Shown in pieces: positions 51,353-60,957 of a stretch of 64,000 nucleotides of DNA (its first letter is position 1; every line of letters begins with the position of its first letter). The notes beneath the pieces are model-generated. The model did not search any database. It saw only the letters and a program-made list of their open reading frames with translations, and had not been told where the DNA came from. A program made the translations under genes and the position numbers. The stretch comes from Algoriphagus faecimaris (GTDB lineage Bacteria; Bacteroidota; Bacteroidia; Cytophagales; Cyclobacteriaceae). Where the stretch lies: NCBI RefSeq assembly GCF_900101705.1, contig NZ_FNAC01000014.1, positions 49,153-113,152 on the forward strand, given 5' to 3'.

Positions 51353-52204
51353 CTATTCGACCTGAAAATTCTGATATTTTCTTCCCAAGGTCCAAGCATC
51401 TTTGAGCATGGATAGAAAGTCCCCCATTCGATGCAGCGGAATAAGATTAGGACCGTCACTGAGTGCTTTACTGGGTTCCGGGTGAGTCTCAATGAAAAAT
51501 CCATCGATACCTGTAGCCGCTGCAGCTCTTGCCAAAACAGGAGCAAATTCACGCTGTCCTCCACTACTTCCTCCTTGACCCCCGGGCTGCTGTACAGAAT
51601 GTGTAATATCAAAAACTACCGGAGCAAACTGTCTCATAATCGGAAGTCCTCGCATATCCACCACTAGATTATGATATCCCAAAGAAAAACCCCGCTCTGT
51701 CAAGCATACATTTTCATTTCCGCCTTCTCGAACTTTTTTCACAGCGTATTGCATGTCTTCAGGAGCCATAAACTGCCCTCTTTTGATTTTTACGGCTTTC
51801 CCCGTCGCCGCAGCTGCCAAAAGCAGATCCGTCTGACGGCACAAAAAGGCAGGAATCTGTAGTACATCTACCACCTCTGCTACTTCCGCCGCTTGATAAC
51901 TCTCATGGATATCCGTGACTAGTGGAACATCCAGTGCCTTGCCTACACGCTGAAGTACTTCTAAACTTTTATCCATCCCTATACTTCGGAAGGAGCCAGA
52001 AGAAGTCCTGTTAGCTTTATCAAAGGAGGCTTTAAACACATAATCAAATCCATTTTCGGCAGCCCATGCTTTTACTTTGGTGCCAATTTCCAGGCAGATA
52101 TCAAAACTCTCAACGGCACAGGGGCCTGAAAAAAGAACCGGACGCTCGCTACCCAAAATCACAGAATCAGTGATCTTCATGGGGCTGGTATTTATATTCA
52201 TCAT
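51353..52204 (-). CDS. kdsA: 3-deoxy-8-phosphooctulonate synthase
   Basis: 283 residues, TIM-barrel. Motifs FSGPCAVES, FKASFDKANRTSSGSFRSIG and ERGFSLGYHNLVVDMRGL are typical, and HSVQQPGGQGGSSGGQREFAP is the conserved loop. KdsA condenses arabinose-5-phosphate and phosphoenolpyruvate to Kdo-8-phosphate for LPS. ATG 52204 was used; later Met codons are possible. It follows kdsC by 5 bp in the same operon. Confidence 0.96.
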   Translation of the reverse strand: MMNINTSPMKITDSVILGSERPVLFSGPCAVESFDICLEIGTKVKAWAAENGFDYVFKASFDKANRTSSGSFRSIGMDKSLEVLQRVGKALDVPLVTDIHESYQAAEVAEVVDVLQIPAFLCRQTDLLLAAAATGKAVKIKRGQFMAPEDMQYAVKKVREGGNENVCLTERGFSLGYHNLVVDMRGLPIMRQFAPVVFDITHSVQQPGGQGGSSGGQREFAPVLARAAAATGIDGFFIETHPEPSKALSDGPNLIPLHRMGDFLSMLKDAWTLGRKYQNFQVE

Positions 52205-52209
52205 TGGTG

Positions 52210-52776
52210 TTAATCTAAGTAAGACTGAATAATTGAGGGGAATTTCCCCTGCGAAAAAAGAATCAAATCGGCAGTTTCTCGGAATACTCCTTTCCCTCCC
52301 TCAAATCTTGAGATATAATGCGCCATAGGCTTAACATAGGTGAGCGCATCTAATGGAGCGACCGAAAGTCCGACCTGCTTCATGATAGGAATATCGATAA
52401 GATCATCTCCAATATACGCAACTTCTCTCAGCTCTATTTCTAAAGTCTCCAAAAGCTCTTCCAATTTCTTGCCTTTGTCCTTGATTCCATGATAATGAAA
52501 ATCAAATTTAAGCTCTTCGCAGCGATTCTCTACCACAGGCGAGGATCTGCCAGTAATAGCCCCGACCATGATTCGATTTTTTCGGAGGTGCTTTACGATC
52601 AATCCGTCTTTTACATTGTACTTTTTATACTCGGTGCGGTGGTCATCATAGATGATTCCTCCATCGGTCAGGACTCCATCTACATCAGTGATTAGGAGTT
52701 TGATTTGGGAAGCTTTCGCTATGACCTCCTCGGAAATATCCTCGAAATAGGCTTGGATTATTTTTTCTGCTTCCAT
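52210..52776 (-). CDS. kdsC: 3-deoxy-D-manno-octulosonate 8-phosphate phosphatase
   Basis: 188 residues, HAD superfamily C0 tetramer type. ITDVDGVLTDGG holds the catalytic Asp31 and Asp33; GAITGRSS and AYIGDDLIDIPIM complete the motifs. It removes the phosphate from Kdo-8-phosphate, the step after KdsA. Its start overlaps the end of the GNAT-nitrilase gene by 19 bp, so the two are probably translationally linked. Confidence 0.94.
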   Translation of the reverse strand: MEAEKIIQAYFEDISEEVIAKASQIKLLITDVDGVLTDGGIIYDDHRTEYKKYNVKDGLIVKHLRKNRIMVGAITGRSSPVVENRCEELKFDFHYHGIKDKGKKLEELLETLEIELREVAYIGDDLIDIPIMKQVGLSVAPLDALTYVKPMAHYISRFEGGKGVFRETADLILFSQGKFPSIIQSYLD

Positions 52777-54299
52777 TGGATCGAATATAGGTCTAATCTT
52801 CTTTGCTCTAGATTTCTTACACTTCCCGCTTTACGCTGCTTGGTCAACAAGTCCAAGTCCACGTCCGCCACTATGGTAGTTTCGGCATTTTCAGAGGCTT
52901 GGGCCACGATAGAATCATGGGGAAAAGAAAAATCAGAAGGGCTATAAATAGCAGCCTGAGAATACTGAATATCCATATTCTCTACTTTGGGTAGGTTTCC
53001 CACCGAACCTGTGATAGCTACATAGCACTCATTTTCTATTGCCCTGGCTTTTGCACAGGTATTGACACGCAGAAAGGCGTTTTTGGTATCTGTCCAATAA
53101 GGCACAAATAAAATATCCATATCCTGCTCGGCTAGAATTCTACCCAATTCGGGGAATTCGACATCATAACAAATCAAGATACCTACCCTACCGGCATCGG
53201 TGTCAAATACATGGATACCATTTCCTCCCTGCAGTCCCCAATAGGATGCTTCATCAGGTGTGATGTGAAGCTTGTATTGCTTGGCCTGTGTACCATCTCT
53301 GCGACAGAGATAGGAAACGTTTCTGAGTTTTTTACCATCGTACTCGGGCATGGACCCCGCTATGATGTTGACATTATACGAGACTGCCAAATCACTCATT
53401 CTACTCACAATCTCATCCGTATAATCGGCAAGATTCCGGATGGCTTCTGAAGCATCCATGTCGTTAAACTCTGACAGAAGTGGCGCATTGAAAAATTCGG
53501 GAAGCAAACAAAAATCCGACTTGTATCCCGAGACGGTATCCACGAAAAACTCCACCTGCTGCATCAAGTCGTCCACATTGGAGAAGCGACGCATTTTCCA
53601 CTGCACCAAACCCAACCTCACGATCGACTTTTTATTACCGATCAGCTTTTCATCCTTCTCATAGTAAATATTGATCCACTCGAGCAAGGTTGCGTAAGCC
53701 CGCGAATCCTTATCCTCAGGTAGGTATTTGGTGATTACCTTTCTTACGTGAAATTCATTGGCCAATTGAAACGAAAGTACCGGATCAAAAACCTCGCGAT
53801 TTTTGACCAAATCGATGTACTTCCTTGGAGTCATTTCATCGGCGTAGTTGGTGTATCCAGGAATCCGTCCACCCGCGATGATAGACCGAAGGTTGAGATT
53901 TTCACAAAGCTCTTTTCGGGTATCGTACAAACGCCTGCCGAGACGCATTCCTCTGTACTCCTGATGGACAAAAACATCCGTCCCATACAAGGTATCTCCC
54001 TCTGGATCATGGGTGTCAAACTTCCCATATCCCGTAATCTGATCGTAGGTATGATTGTCCCCAAACTGGGCATAATCCACAATGATACTAAAAGCGGATG
54101 CTACTACTTTTCCATTATCTTCGATACAGATTTGTCCTTCCGGAAAGGCTTTGATCTGATTTTTAAGTTCCTGTCGTGTCCAAGCCATCCCTTTATCCTG
54201 ATAGATGGACATCATGATTTCTCGAATATCTTCGTAATCTCCAGGCTTAATATTTCGGAGTTTGAGACGATGCTCTAATTCTTCTCTTTTCTGACTCAT
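52758..54299 (-). CDS. GNAT acetyltransferase-nitrilase fusion protein
   Basis: 513 residues. The N-terminal GNAT fold (about 13-200) has the acetyl-CoA loop EYRGMRLGRRLYD. The C-terminal carbon-nitrogen hydrolase domain (about 227-505) carries the full triad Glu268 (LLPEFF), Lys343 (YKLHITPDE) and Cys377 (LICYDVEFPE). The fusion is known in Bacteroidota and Proteobacteria but its substrate is not. It heads the operon containing kdsC, kdsA and an L,D-transpeptidase. Its promoter box abuts the start codon. Confidence 0.92.
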   Translation of the reverse strand: MSQKREELEHRLKLRNIKPGDYEDIREIMMSIYQDKGMAWTRQELKNQIKAFPEGQICIEDNGKVVASAFSIIVDYAQFGDNHTYDQITGYGKFDTHDPEGDTLYGTDVFVHQEYRGMRLGRRLYDTRKELCENLNLRSIIAGGRIPGYTNYADEMTPRKYIDLVKNREVFDPVLSFQLANEFHVRKVITKYLPEDKDSRAYATLLEWINIYYEKDEKLIGNKKSIVRLGLVQWKMRRFSNVDDLMQQVEFFVDTVSGYKSDFCLLPEFFNAPLLSEFNDMDASEAIRNLADYTDEIVSRMSDLAVSYNVNIIAGSMPEYDGKKLRNVSYLCRRDGTQAKQYKLHITPDEASYWGLQGGNGIHVFDTDAGRVGILICYDVEFPELGRILAEQDMDILFVPYWTDTKNAFLRVNTCAKARAIENECYVAITGSVGNLPKVENMDIQYSQAAIYSPSDFSFPHDSIVAQASENAETTIVADVDLDLLTKQRKAGSVRNLEQRRLDLYSIQWKQKK

Positions 54300-54303
54300 T
54301 TTA

Positions 54304-54336
54304 CAAAATTAACTAAATTCAATCAAAAATTTCAAA
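54304..54336 (-). promoter_or_regulatory. Promoter of the GNAT-nitrilase/kds operon
   Basis: On the minus strand TTTG (54333-54336), 21 bases, then TAATTTTG (54304-54311), both exact. The ATG at 54299 begins four bases after the box, so the message should have a leader of about zero to one base. Confidence 0.65.
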
Positions 54337-54466
54337 AGCGATAGTTTGAGCATTGGAAAACAAAATAATATACCGAATACCAAAACTATTTGAAATTTGA
54401 TAGGGTTAGGCTGTACTTTTTTAAGTATTATTAGGATCAAATTTCGATAATGTCCTGCGATATTTC

Positions 54467-55378
54467 ATGCAAAACGATTCAATAAATAATTCAAGTGACA
54501 ATTCCTCAAGTTTGATCCAGTGGCTGGAAGATGTCATGAATATCAGTTTATTTCATCTTGGCGATTCTCATCTGACTTTGGGTTTGTTACTGGCTTTGAT
54601 ATTTTCATTTGCCGCCCTATTTATCATTTCAGAATGGATCAGAAAATTAATGGTCCACCGGATTCTCTCCCGATACGATTTGGCTACCGGAACCAAGCAA
54701 TCCATTGGGACCATGGTCAAATACGTGCTGATCATCATCGGTGTTTTTACCATTTTACAGACCAATGGGATTGACTTGAGTGCTCTCGGGGTTTTGGCAG
54801 GTGCCATCGGGGTCGGAATCGGGTTTGGTCTTCAAAATATCACTAATAATTTTATTAGCGGATTAATTATCCTTTTCGAGCAGCCGATCAAAGTCGGCGA
54901 CCGAATCGAAGTTGGTGATGTGACCGGAGATGTGATCAAAATCTCCGCCCGGGCTACAATGGTCGTGACCAATGACAACATCACGATTATTGTCCCAAAT
55001 AGTCAGTTTATTGATTCCCAAGTGATCAACTGGTCGCACAGTGATCGGATGGTTCGGTTTAATTTTCCGGTGGGTGTGGCCTACAAAGAGGAACCACAGC
55101 GAATCCGAACACTTCTGCTCGAGGTCGCTAAAGAAAATGACGGAGTGCTGACCAAACCGGAGCCCGACGTATTGCTTACAGAATACGGTGACAGCAGTAT
55201 CAATTTTATTTTGAGGGTGTGGACTTCGGAATACATCAACAAACCGGTGGTGCTAAAAAGTCAGCTTTATTACGCTATTTTTCAAAAGTTTAAAGATGCG
55301 GGAGTAGAGATCCCATTTCCACAGCGTGATATTTACATTAAGTCTGCTCCTACGGATCATTCCTTATCAGAAAAATAA
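54467..55378 (+). CDS. Mechanosensitive ion channel MscS family
   Basis: 303 residues. Membrane segments are about 37-62 (LTLGLLLALIFSFAALFIISE) and 84-101 (YVLIIIGVFTILQT), followed by the TM3 pore helix with glycine-alanine packing, ALGVLAGAIGVGIGFGLQNITNNFISGLIILF (about 106-135). The cytoplasmic vestibule has GDRIEVGDVTGDV and the C-terminal PFPQRDIYIKS. It releases solutes on hypo-osmotic shock. The stop is 2 bp from the next start, giving an MscS-antiporter pair. Confidence 0.94.
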   Translation: MQNDSINNSSDNSSSLIQWLEDVMNISLFHLGDSHLTLGLLLALIFSFAALFIISEWIRKLMVHRILSRYDLATGTKQSIGTMVKYVLIIIGVFTILQTNGIDLSALGVLAGAIGVGIGFGLQNITNNFISGLIILFEQPIKVGDRIEVGDVTGDVIKISARATMVVTNDNITIIVPNSQFIDSQVINWSHSDRMVRFNFPVGVAYKEEPQRIRTLLLEVAKENDGVLTKPEPDVLLTEYGDSSINFILRVWTSEYINKPVVLKSQLYYAIFQKFKDAGVEIPFPQRDIYIKSAPTDHSLSEK

Positions 55379-55380
55379 TC

Positions 55381-56847
55381 ATGAATCTGACGAGTGAAAA
55401 TATTCTTTTAATAGGTTCTAGTCTATTGATCATAAGTATATTGATTGGTAAGTCCTCCTCAAAATTTGGCGTTCCGATTCTCGTCCTTTTTCTAGCACTT
55501 GGCATGATTGCCGGGTCAGACGGAATTATCGGGATTCATTTTGACAACCCCACTATTGCTCAATTTATCGGGGTGGTTTCGCTTAATTTTATCCTTTTCT
55601 CGGGAGGATTGGAGACTGACTGGAAAACAGTTAGACCAGTCCTTTGGGAAGGAATCTCACTATCCACGGTTGGCGTTTTAGCCACAGCGCTTTCCTTGGG
55701 TCTATTTATCCATTTGGTAACTGATTTTACTCTTTATGAAGGATTACTGCTCGGCGCTATCGTGTCTTCTACAGATGCAGCAGCGGTTTTTTCGATATTG
55801 AGATCGAAAAGTATTGCCTTAAAGTCGAATCTACGCCCAACTCTTGAACTCGAGAGTGGCTCCAATGATCCCATGGCCTATGTATTGACGATTTCATTTC
55901 TTTCTCTGGTAATCAATCCCGAAAAATCAATATGGGAAATTATACCGGTATTTTTAAGTCAAATGATCATTGGAGGTTTGATAGGTTTATTGTTTGGAAG
56001 GCTAAGCAAAAGCATCATTAATATGATAAAGCTAGGCTTCGAAGGACTCTACCCAGTCATGATGATTGGAATCATGTTTTTTGTTTTTTCGTTTGCGGAT
56101 TTTTTAGGGGGAAACGGATTTTTGGCAATTTACATTGCAGCAGTGTACATTGGCAATCAAGAATTAATCCATAAGAAATCCATACTTAAATTTTTTGACG
56201 GAGTCGCTTGGTTGATGCAAATCGTCCTCTTTCTGACCTTAGGACTTTTGGTTTTCCCTTCCCAACTACTCCCTTATTTGGGCATAGGGATTTTAATTGC
56301 ACTATTTCAGATCATTTTTGCAAGACCCATTGGAGTTTACCTTAGCTTATTTCCATTCAAAATGAAAAATAGACGAAGGTTATTCATTTCATGGGTTGGG
56401 TTGAGAGGAGCTGTTCCGATTGTATTTGCTACATACCCTTTGATCGCAGGGATAGATAAAGCCCCAGCAATCTTCAATATCGTCTTTTTCATTTCTTTAT
56501 TATCTGTCCTTCTCCAAGGAACTACTCTTGGACTTTTTGCCAAATGGCTCCATGTAGCACTCCCCGAAAAAGCAAAACCAAAACTTCCTATAGACCAAAT
56601 TTTTGAAGAGAGTACCAAAACAAGGATGGAAGAAATCGAAATCAAAGAGGGCGATTATCCCGTAGAGAAGCGTATTGTAGATTTGGGTTTCCCCAAAGGA
56701 GCAATCATTGCAATGATCAAACGAGGGGAAAACTACATCACTCCAAATGGATACACAGAAATTAAAGCTGGGGATATACTTATTGTACTATCTAGTGATG
56801 ACAAAGTGATAAAAGATGTTTATAAATCTCTATCTTTCAAGATATAA
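55381..56847 (+). CDS. Potassium/proton antiporter (CPA1 type) with RCK_C domain
   Basis: 488 residues. Twelve or so membrane segments, with the CPA1 stretch STDAAAVFSIL (about 136-146) and ELESGSNDPMAYVLT (about 159-173), typical of NhaP2/CvrA-like antiporters. The C-terminal 70 residues (YPVEKRIVDLGFPKGAIIAMIKRGENYITPNGYTEIKAGDILIVL) form an RCK_C/TrkA_C domain that senses nucleotide or ions. It is coupled to MscS, which suits osmotic and K+ homeostasis. Confidence 0.92.
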   Translation: MNLTSENILLIGSSLLIISILIGKSSSKFGVPILVLFLALGMIAGSDGIIGIHFDNPTIAQFIGVVSLNFILFSGGLETDWKTVRPVLWEGISLSTVGVLATALSLGLFIHLVTDFTLYEGLLLGAIVSSTDAAAVFSILRSKSIALKSNLRPTLELESGSNDPMAYVLTISFLSLVINPEKSIWEIIPVFLSQMIIGGLIGLLFGRLSKSIINMIKLGFEGLYPVMMIGIMFFVFSFADFLGGNGFLAIYIAAVYIGNQELIHKKSILKFFDGVAWLMQIVLFLTLGLLVFPSQLLPYLGIGILIALFQIIFARPIGVYLSLFPFKMKNRRRLFISWVGLRGAVPIVFATYPLIAGIDKAPAIFNIVFFISLLSVLLQGTTLGLFAKWLHVALPEKAKPKLPIDQIFEESTKTRMEEIEIKEGDYPVEKRIVDLGFPKGAIIAMIKRGENYITPNGYTEIKAGDILIVLSSDDKVIKDVYKSLSFKI

Positions 56848-56851
56848 TACT

Positions 56852-56881
56852 TTTGAAATTGATATATAAGCAGTATTTTTC
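56852..56881 (+). promoter_or_regulatory. Promoter candidate of the DUF6089 gene
   Basis: TTTG (56852-56855), an 18-base gap, then TATTTTTC (56874-56881, seven of eight TAnnTTTG positions). The start codon is at 56912. Confidence 0.5.
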
Positions 56882-56911
56882 GAAAAATCAGCCCTAGCTG
56901 AAAATAAGTCC

Positions 56912-57835
56912 ATGCGTGTATTTCTATTCTTGGTAGTTTTTTTTATCATTCAAAGTGGCTTTTCCCAAAGCTTCTACCGCTACCGTTTTGAGGAGCCTTG
57001 GTCATTTTCTGCCAGCTTGGGTCCTACACAGTATTTTGGTGAGCTTTATTCCTTCTGGAAATACAATGAAGGCGTACAGCCCGACTGGAATGCCAACGTC
57101 GCCTTTCACTACACCTTTGGCACACACTTAAGAGCTCGGGGAGAATTTTCTTACATCAAAATGTCCGGACAGGATCCCCCTTCCGATCCTAGAGCCTTCC
57201 GTACGCCAAGGGATCTTCATTTTCGTGCTAGAAACTGGGAAATGACTGGAATAGTCGAGTACTATTGGTATCCGGTCAAAGTACCTAACATCCACCGTCC
57301 ACTCTGGAATCCCTACATTTTCTTTGGCATCGGCATGTCGACCAATAATCCCGAAGCGCAACTCGATGGGGTCTGGAGGGACTTGCGTCCGCTACAATTA
57401 GAAAACAACCCTTACGAGCGATACATCACGGTATTCCCTATGGGATTAGGCTTGAAATACAAGCTCAATGTTTACATGGATCTGATCATTGAGGGCAACT
57501 ACCGCTTTACCCTCACCGATTACATGGATGATATTTCAGCCTATAATGTGAGTGAGTTTTATTTGGATTTGGTGGATGATTACGTCAGTGGTAATAATCC
57601 GGACAGGCTTAGGCTAGCCATTCGGAATCCTGATTTTTTGGATGACAATGGAATGCCCGATGTGGCTAAAATCCTGAGAAATAACGGGCGAGTTCGCAGA
57701 GGATCAGGGCTACGTCATCGCTATGATGGCTACATGACAGTCAATGTGGGACTGGAGATTCACTTCTCGAGAGACATCTTCCAAAACTGGATCTTCCGAG
57801 ACAGAATCAATGAAAAAAGATTCCGTTTCTGGTAA
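56912..57835 (+). CDS. DUF6089 outer-membrane protein
   Basis: 307 residues. A signal peptide (to about SGFSQ) is followed by an N-terminal PWSFSASLGPTQYFGELYSF strand pair and further amphipathic strands with aromatic girdles, ending HFSRDIFQNWIFRDRINEKRFRFW. This is the DUF6089 barrel of Bacteroidota, whose function is unknown. It has its own promoter after the antiporter. Confidence 0.85.
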   Translation: MRVFLFLVVFFIIQSGFSQSFYRYRFEEPWSFSASLGPTQYFGELYSFWKYNEGVQPDWNANVAFHYTFGTHLRARGEFSYIKMSGQDPPSDPRAFRTPRDLHFRARNWEMTGIVEYYWYPVKVPNIHRPLWNPYIFFGIGMSTNNPEAQLDGVWRDLRPLQLENNPYERYITVFPMGLGLKYKLNVYMDLIIEGNYRFTLTDYMDDISAYNVSEFYLDLVDDYVSGNNPDRLRLAIRNPDFLDDNGMPDVAKILRNNGRVRRGSGLRHRYDGYMTVNVGLEIHFSRDIFQNWIFRDRINEKRFRFW

Positions 57836-58193
57836 TTTTTGGATGGAGATTAAAGACCGAAGACAGGAGATAGAGGACCCAGCTACGGCTGACGGCTGAA
57901 GTTTTCTTTAAATGGATTTACAAGCTGATTTTAGGCGGTTTAATATCTTTATATGCAAAGAAGCTGACGATCATAATTTTTTATATATATATCCGCTTTC
58001 TTACCAGTAAGAAGACTGAACGGCCTAAAACAAGGCTGGAAGTTCAATTTCAGGGAACTTCGGTCTTCCAACCTAATAAGCAAAGGAAATAAGGTTACTG
58101 GTGTTATTACGGATAATCATGATTTTTTATTATTCCTTTAAAAAACCTATTTTTCATTTGCTGTACCCACGCTATCATCTAGGGCAATAACAA
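57836..58193. other. 358-bp gap with three palindromes before the Na/Pi symporter
   Basis: No gene is seen. Structure: outer inverted repeat TTTTAGGCGGTT (57929-57940) with AACGGCCTAAAA (58019-58030, one mismatch), an inner TTCTTAC/GTAAGAA palindrome at 57998-58013, and GAAGTTC (58039-58045) with GAACTTC (58055-58061). An AT run (57975-57992) lies between. It could be a structured leader or a set of protein sites; nothing identifies a known riboswitch. Confidence 0.55.
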
Positions 58194-59858
58194 ATGAGCG
58201 ACTTTAATTATTGGGAGTTTCTGGCGGGTTTGGGAATCTTCCTCCTTGGCATGGGCCAAATGGAAGGAGCACTCAAGGAGCTCGCCGGGAAATCATTTAG
58301 AAATCTACTTCAAAAATTTACCAATAAACCTTGGAAAGGCATATTGGTGGGTACTGGGATTACGGCTATTTTACAAAGTAGCTCTTTGGTCACTTTGATG
58401 GTTTTGGCCTTTTTGGGAGCGGGTATTTTAAACCTTCATCATGCCATGGGCGTGATTTTAGGCGCCAATCTCGGCACAACGATCACCGCTTGGATTGTGG
58501 CCACCTTCGGATTCAAAATCAGCATTGCGGCCATTTCATTTCCTTTTATTGGATTTGGATCATTGATGACTGTCTTTTTTGCGCAGCGGACCATCCTCAG
58601 AAACCTCGGTTTGTTTATGCTTGGTTTTGGTTTTCTGTTTTTCGGAATAGAATTGATGAAAGGATCGATTGAGGAAATCGCCAATCAAGTAGCTATAGAG
58701 CGATTCAGAGAAGTGTCTCTTATCGTTTTTTTAATCATCGGTATCCTGCTTACTGCTTTGATTCAGTCGAGTTCGGCCACGCTAGTCATACTGCTTTCTG
58801 CGATTAATGCTCAAGTGATAGGATTGGAACAGGCCGCGGCAGCGACCATAGGCGCAAATATCGGCACGACCATCACCGTGGTATTAGGGGCCTTAGCAGG
58901 AACCCCTGACAAAAAGCGCTTGGCCCTTTTGCATTCCTTATTTAATGTCATTTCCGGACTCTTGGTGTTCATCTTCCTCCATCAGATTATGGATTGGATC
59001 CTGAGTCAGGAAATAGGAAAAGATCCCTTAATCGATCTGGTACTATTTAACACCTTTTTGAATCTTTTTGGAATACTGCTCTTCTACCCATTCCTCCGTC
59101 CTCTGGAAAAATGGCTTAAACATCGATTTGTAGAAGAAACACAAGCAGTGACCTCTTACATTCAGAATGTCGATATCGAGATCCCCGAGGTAGCCATCAA
59201 AGCATTGGAGAAAGAACTGGATCAGTTATACCAAAAAACCAGGTTGTATATCAAGCTAAACTTAGGCCTGGAAAAACCTGATCACAAGGACAGCTTCTGG
59301 TCCAAGGTCCTCGGGAAACCCTTTGAGCAGATAGGGCTTTATAATAATATGAAAGCCATAGAGGATGAAATCACAGCTTACCATCTAAAATTACAAGCGA
59401 GTAGCATCAAAGAGGAAGAAGCAAAGCAACTCACCTCCATTATGCTTTCATTGCGGTTGATGATTTTTGCGGCCAAAGACTTCAAGGATATCTCTCATAA
59501 TTTGGCCGAACTTCAAAACGCCTCCCGCAACCTGCCCAAAAATTTCCTGAAAAAAGTCCAAAGGATCAGTACCGAAGTTCTACAAAATATCGAGCAGATC
59601 AATCAAAACACCAATACCGTATTGGAAGTGCCTCAGTGGCTGAGTGGACTCGAGTCCATGGCGGACCAATTAATTGAGGAAACCTATGAGGAGGCAAGAA
59701 CGCATAAAACCGATGTGCCTTTTTCTACGCTTACCAATGTGACGAAAGAGTTTCTCAGAGGGCTATACAATTTGGGTGCTGCCGTATTGCACCGACAGCA
59801 CCCAATCAATGAGGTCATAGATCAAGAAACACTTGCCAAAGCACCTCCTAAGGATTAA
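58194..59858 (+). CDS. Na+/phosphate symporter family protein with PhoU-like tail
   Basis: 554 residues. The duplicated NptA core shows GTGITAILQSSSLVTLMVLAF with GANLGTTITAW, and again TALIQSSSATLVILLSA with GANIGTTITVVLG. A soluble, helical tail (about 310-554) resembles PhoU domains, common in bacterial NptA-type proteins. It would import phosphate with sodium. A palindrome-rich 358-bp leader precedes it. Its stop overlaps that of the convergent universal stress protein gene. Confidence 0.92.
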   Translation: MSDFNYWEFLAGLGIFLLGMGQMEGALKELAGKSFRNLLQKFTNKPWKGILVGTGITAILQSSSLVTLMVLAFLGAGILNLHHAMGVILGANLGTTITAWIVATFGFKISIAAISFPFIGFGSLMTVFFAQRTILRNLGLFMLGFGFLFFGIELMKGSIEEIANQVAIERFREVSLIVFLIIGILLTALIQSSSATLVILLSAINAQVIGLEQAAAATIGANIGTTITVVLGALAGTPDKKRLALLHSLFNVISGLLVFIFLHQIMDWILSQEIGKDPLIDLVLFNTFLNLFGILLFYPFLRPLEKWLKHRFVEETQAVTSYIQNVDIEIPEVAIKALEKELDQLYQKTRLYIKLNLGLEKPDHKDSFWSKVLGKPFEQIGLYNNMKAIEDEITAYHLKLQASSIKEEEAKQLTSIMLSLRLMIFAAKDFKDISHNLAELQNASRNLPKNFLKKVQRISTEVLQNIEQINQNTNTVLEVPQWLSGLESMADQLIEETYEEARTHKTDVPFSTLTNVTKEFLRGLYNLGAAVLHRQHPINEVIDQETLAKAPPKD

Positions 59859-60679
59859 ACCTTCACACTCAATATTCCCAAGTCACCCTTGAACAAGATG
59901 GTCTCAGTGGTACTGATTTGATAGGTCGGGCTCTTATCATGCTTGCCTGTGACTACGGCAAGCCACTTGATGCCGGACTCTTGGCAGAAGCCTAGGATAC
60001 CTTTTTCAACTTCACCGTCATTGTAAGTATGCTGATGAAAGACAATCTCCTCATTTCCGGATTGGAAAAGATCCATTCCTTTTTTAACCTCATCCGAGGA
60101 GGTGAATTTGTCAGGCGTATTGACAAACAGCAGGTGGACACTGGATTTGAAAGCCTTCACCAAGGATTTGATTTTTGCAAAAGCTTGTTTGGAATCAGGA
60201 TGGAAAGTAGATGCAAAGGCTATTTTTCTGAAATCATTACCATCCAACGCTTCTTTCACTGCCAAAACAGGGACAGTTGATTTTCTGAGAACTTTTTGCA
60301 GGGTAGAACCGATAAATTTACCCTGACTGTAGCCCTTACCGTAAGCCCCCATCACGATGAGATCTGCAGAAAACTCCTCCGCTACTCTCAGGATCAGCTC
60401 ATTGGGTACTCCGATGCGAACCTCCTGCACGATGTCAGCCTTAGCTGGAGCGACTTCATGAATATAATCCGGCAAAATTCGCTCAGCCTCTTCCTTCTCC
60501 TCCCGGAGTTCGGTGTATTTCAGCTTTGCCTCATCGGAAAGCTTGTCATAATCCACTTCAGAAGGAATGACGGTGACACAAATTATTTTAGCCCCTGATT
60601 TTACGCTTACTTTTTGGGCCGTTTTCAGAGCCGCTAGAGAATAGGGGGAAAAATCGAAAGGAATGACTATCGTTTTCAT
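59855..60679 (-). CDS. Universal stress protein (tandem Usp)
   Basis: 274 residues, two Usp domains. Domain 1 (about 1-145) opens MKTIVIPFDFSPYSLAALKTAQK and has the ATP-loop GAYGKGYSQGKFIGST, a G-2x-G-9x-G(S/T) pattern, suggesting nucleotide binding. Domain 2 (about 150-274, FRKIAFASTFHPDSKQAF) lacks a clear loop. Proteins of this kind respond to stress or starvation. The 3' end overlaps the end of the symporter gene (convergent). Confidence 0.9.
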   Translation of the reverse strand: MKTIVIPFDFSPYSLAALKTAQKVSVKSGAKIICVTVIPSEVDYDKLSDEAKLKYTELREEKEEAERILPDYIHEVAPAKADIVQEVRIGVPNELILRVAEEFSADLIVMGAYGKGYSQGKFIGSTLQKVLRKSTVPVLAVKEALDGNDFRKIAFASTFHPDSKQAFAKIKSLVKAFKSSVHLLFVNTPDKFTSSDEVKKGMDLFQSGNEEIVFHQHTYNDGEVEKGILGFCQESGIKWLAVVTGKHDKSPTYQISTTETILFKGDLGILSVKV

Positions 60680-60957
60680 GGCTAGGTTGTTTTTGATTCA
60701 TAGCAAATCTCTCAAAATTCACGGCCTATTCTGGTGAGGGATATCACTGGGAAAAATGATAAAAATCAGCAACTTAGAAAATCGATTTCCAACCCAATGA
60801 TCCTATCGCCTTTAAAAAAAAAGTAATTTATCCTGTTTAAAACAACACAAACAGGTGATTTCCAAAGATAATTTCGGCACCAATAGTCCATTACTAATCA
60901 AAAAAGCAGAACTTGCAATGCTATTTCAGCCCCTACTAAATTCTCCGCTATACCAAA

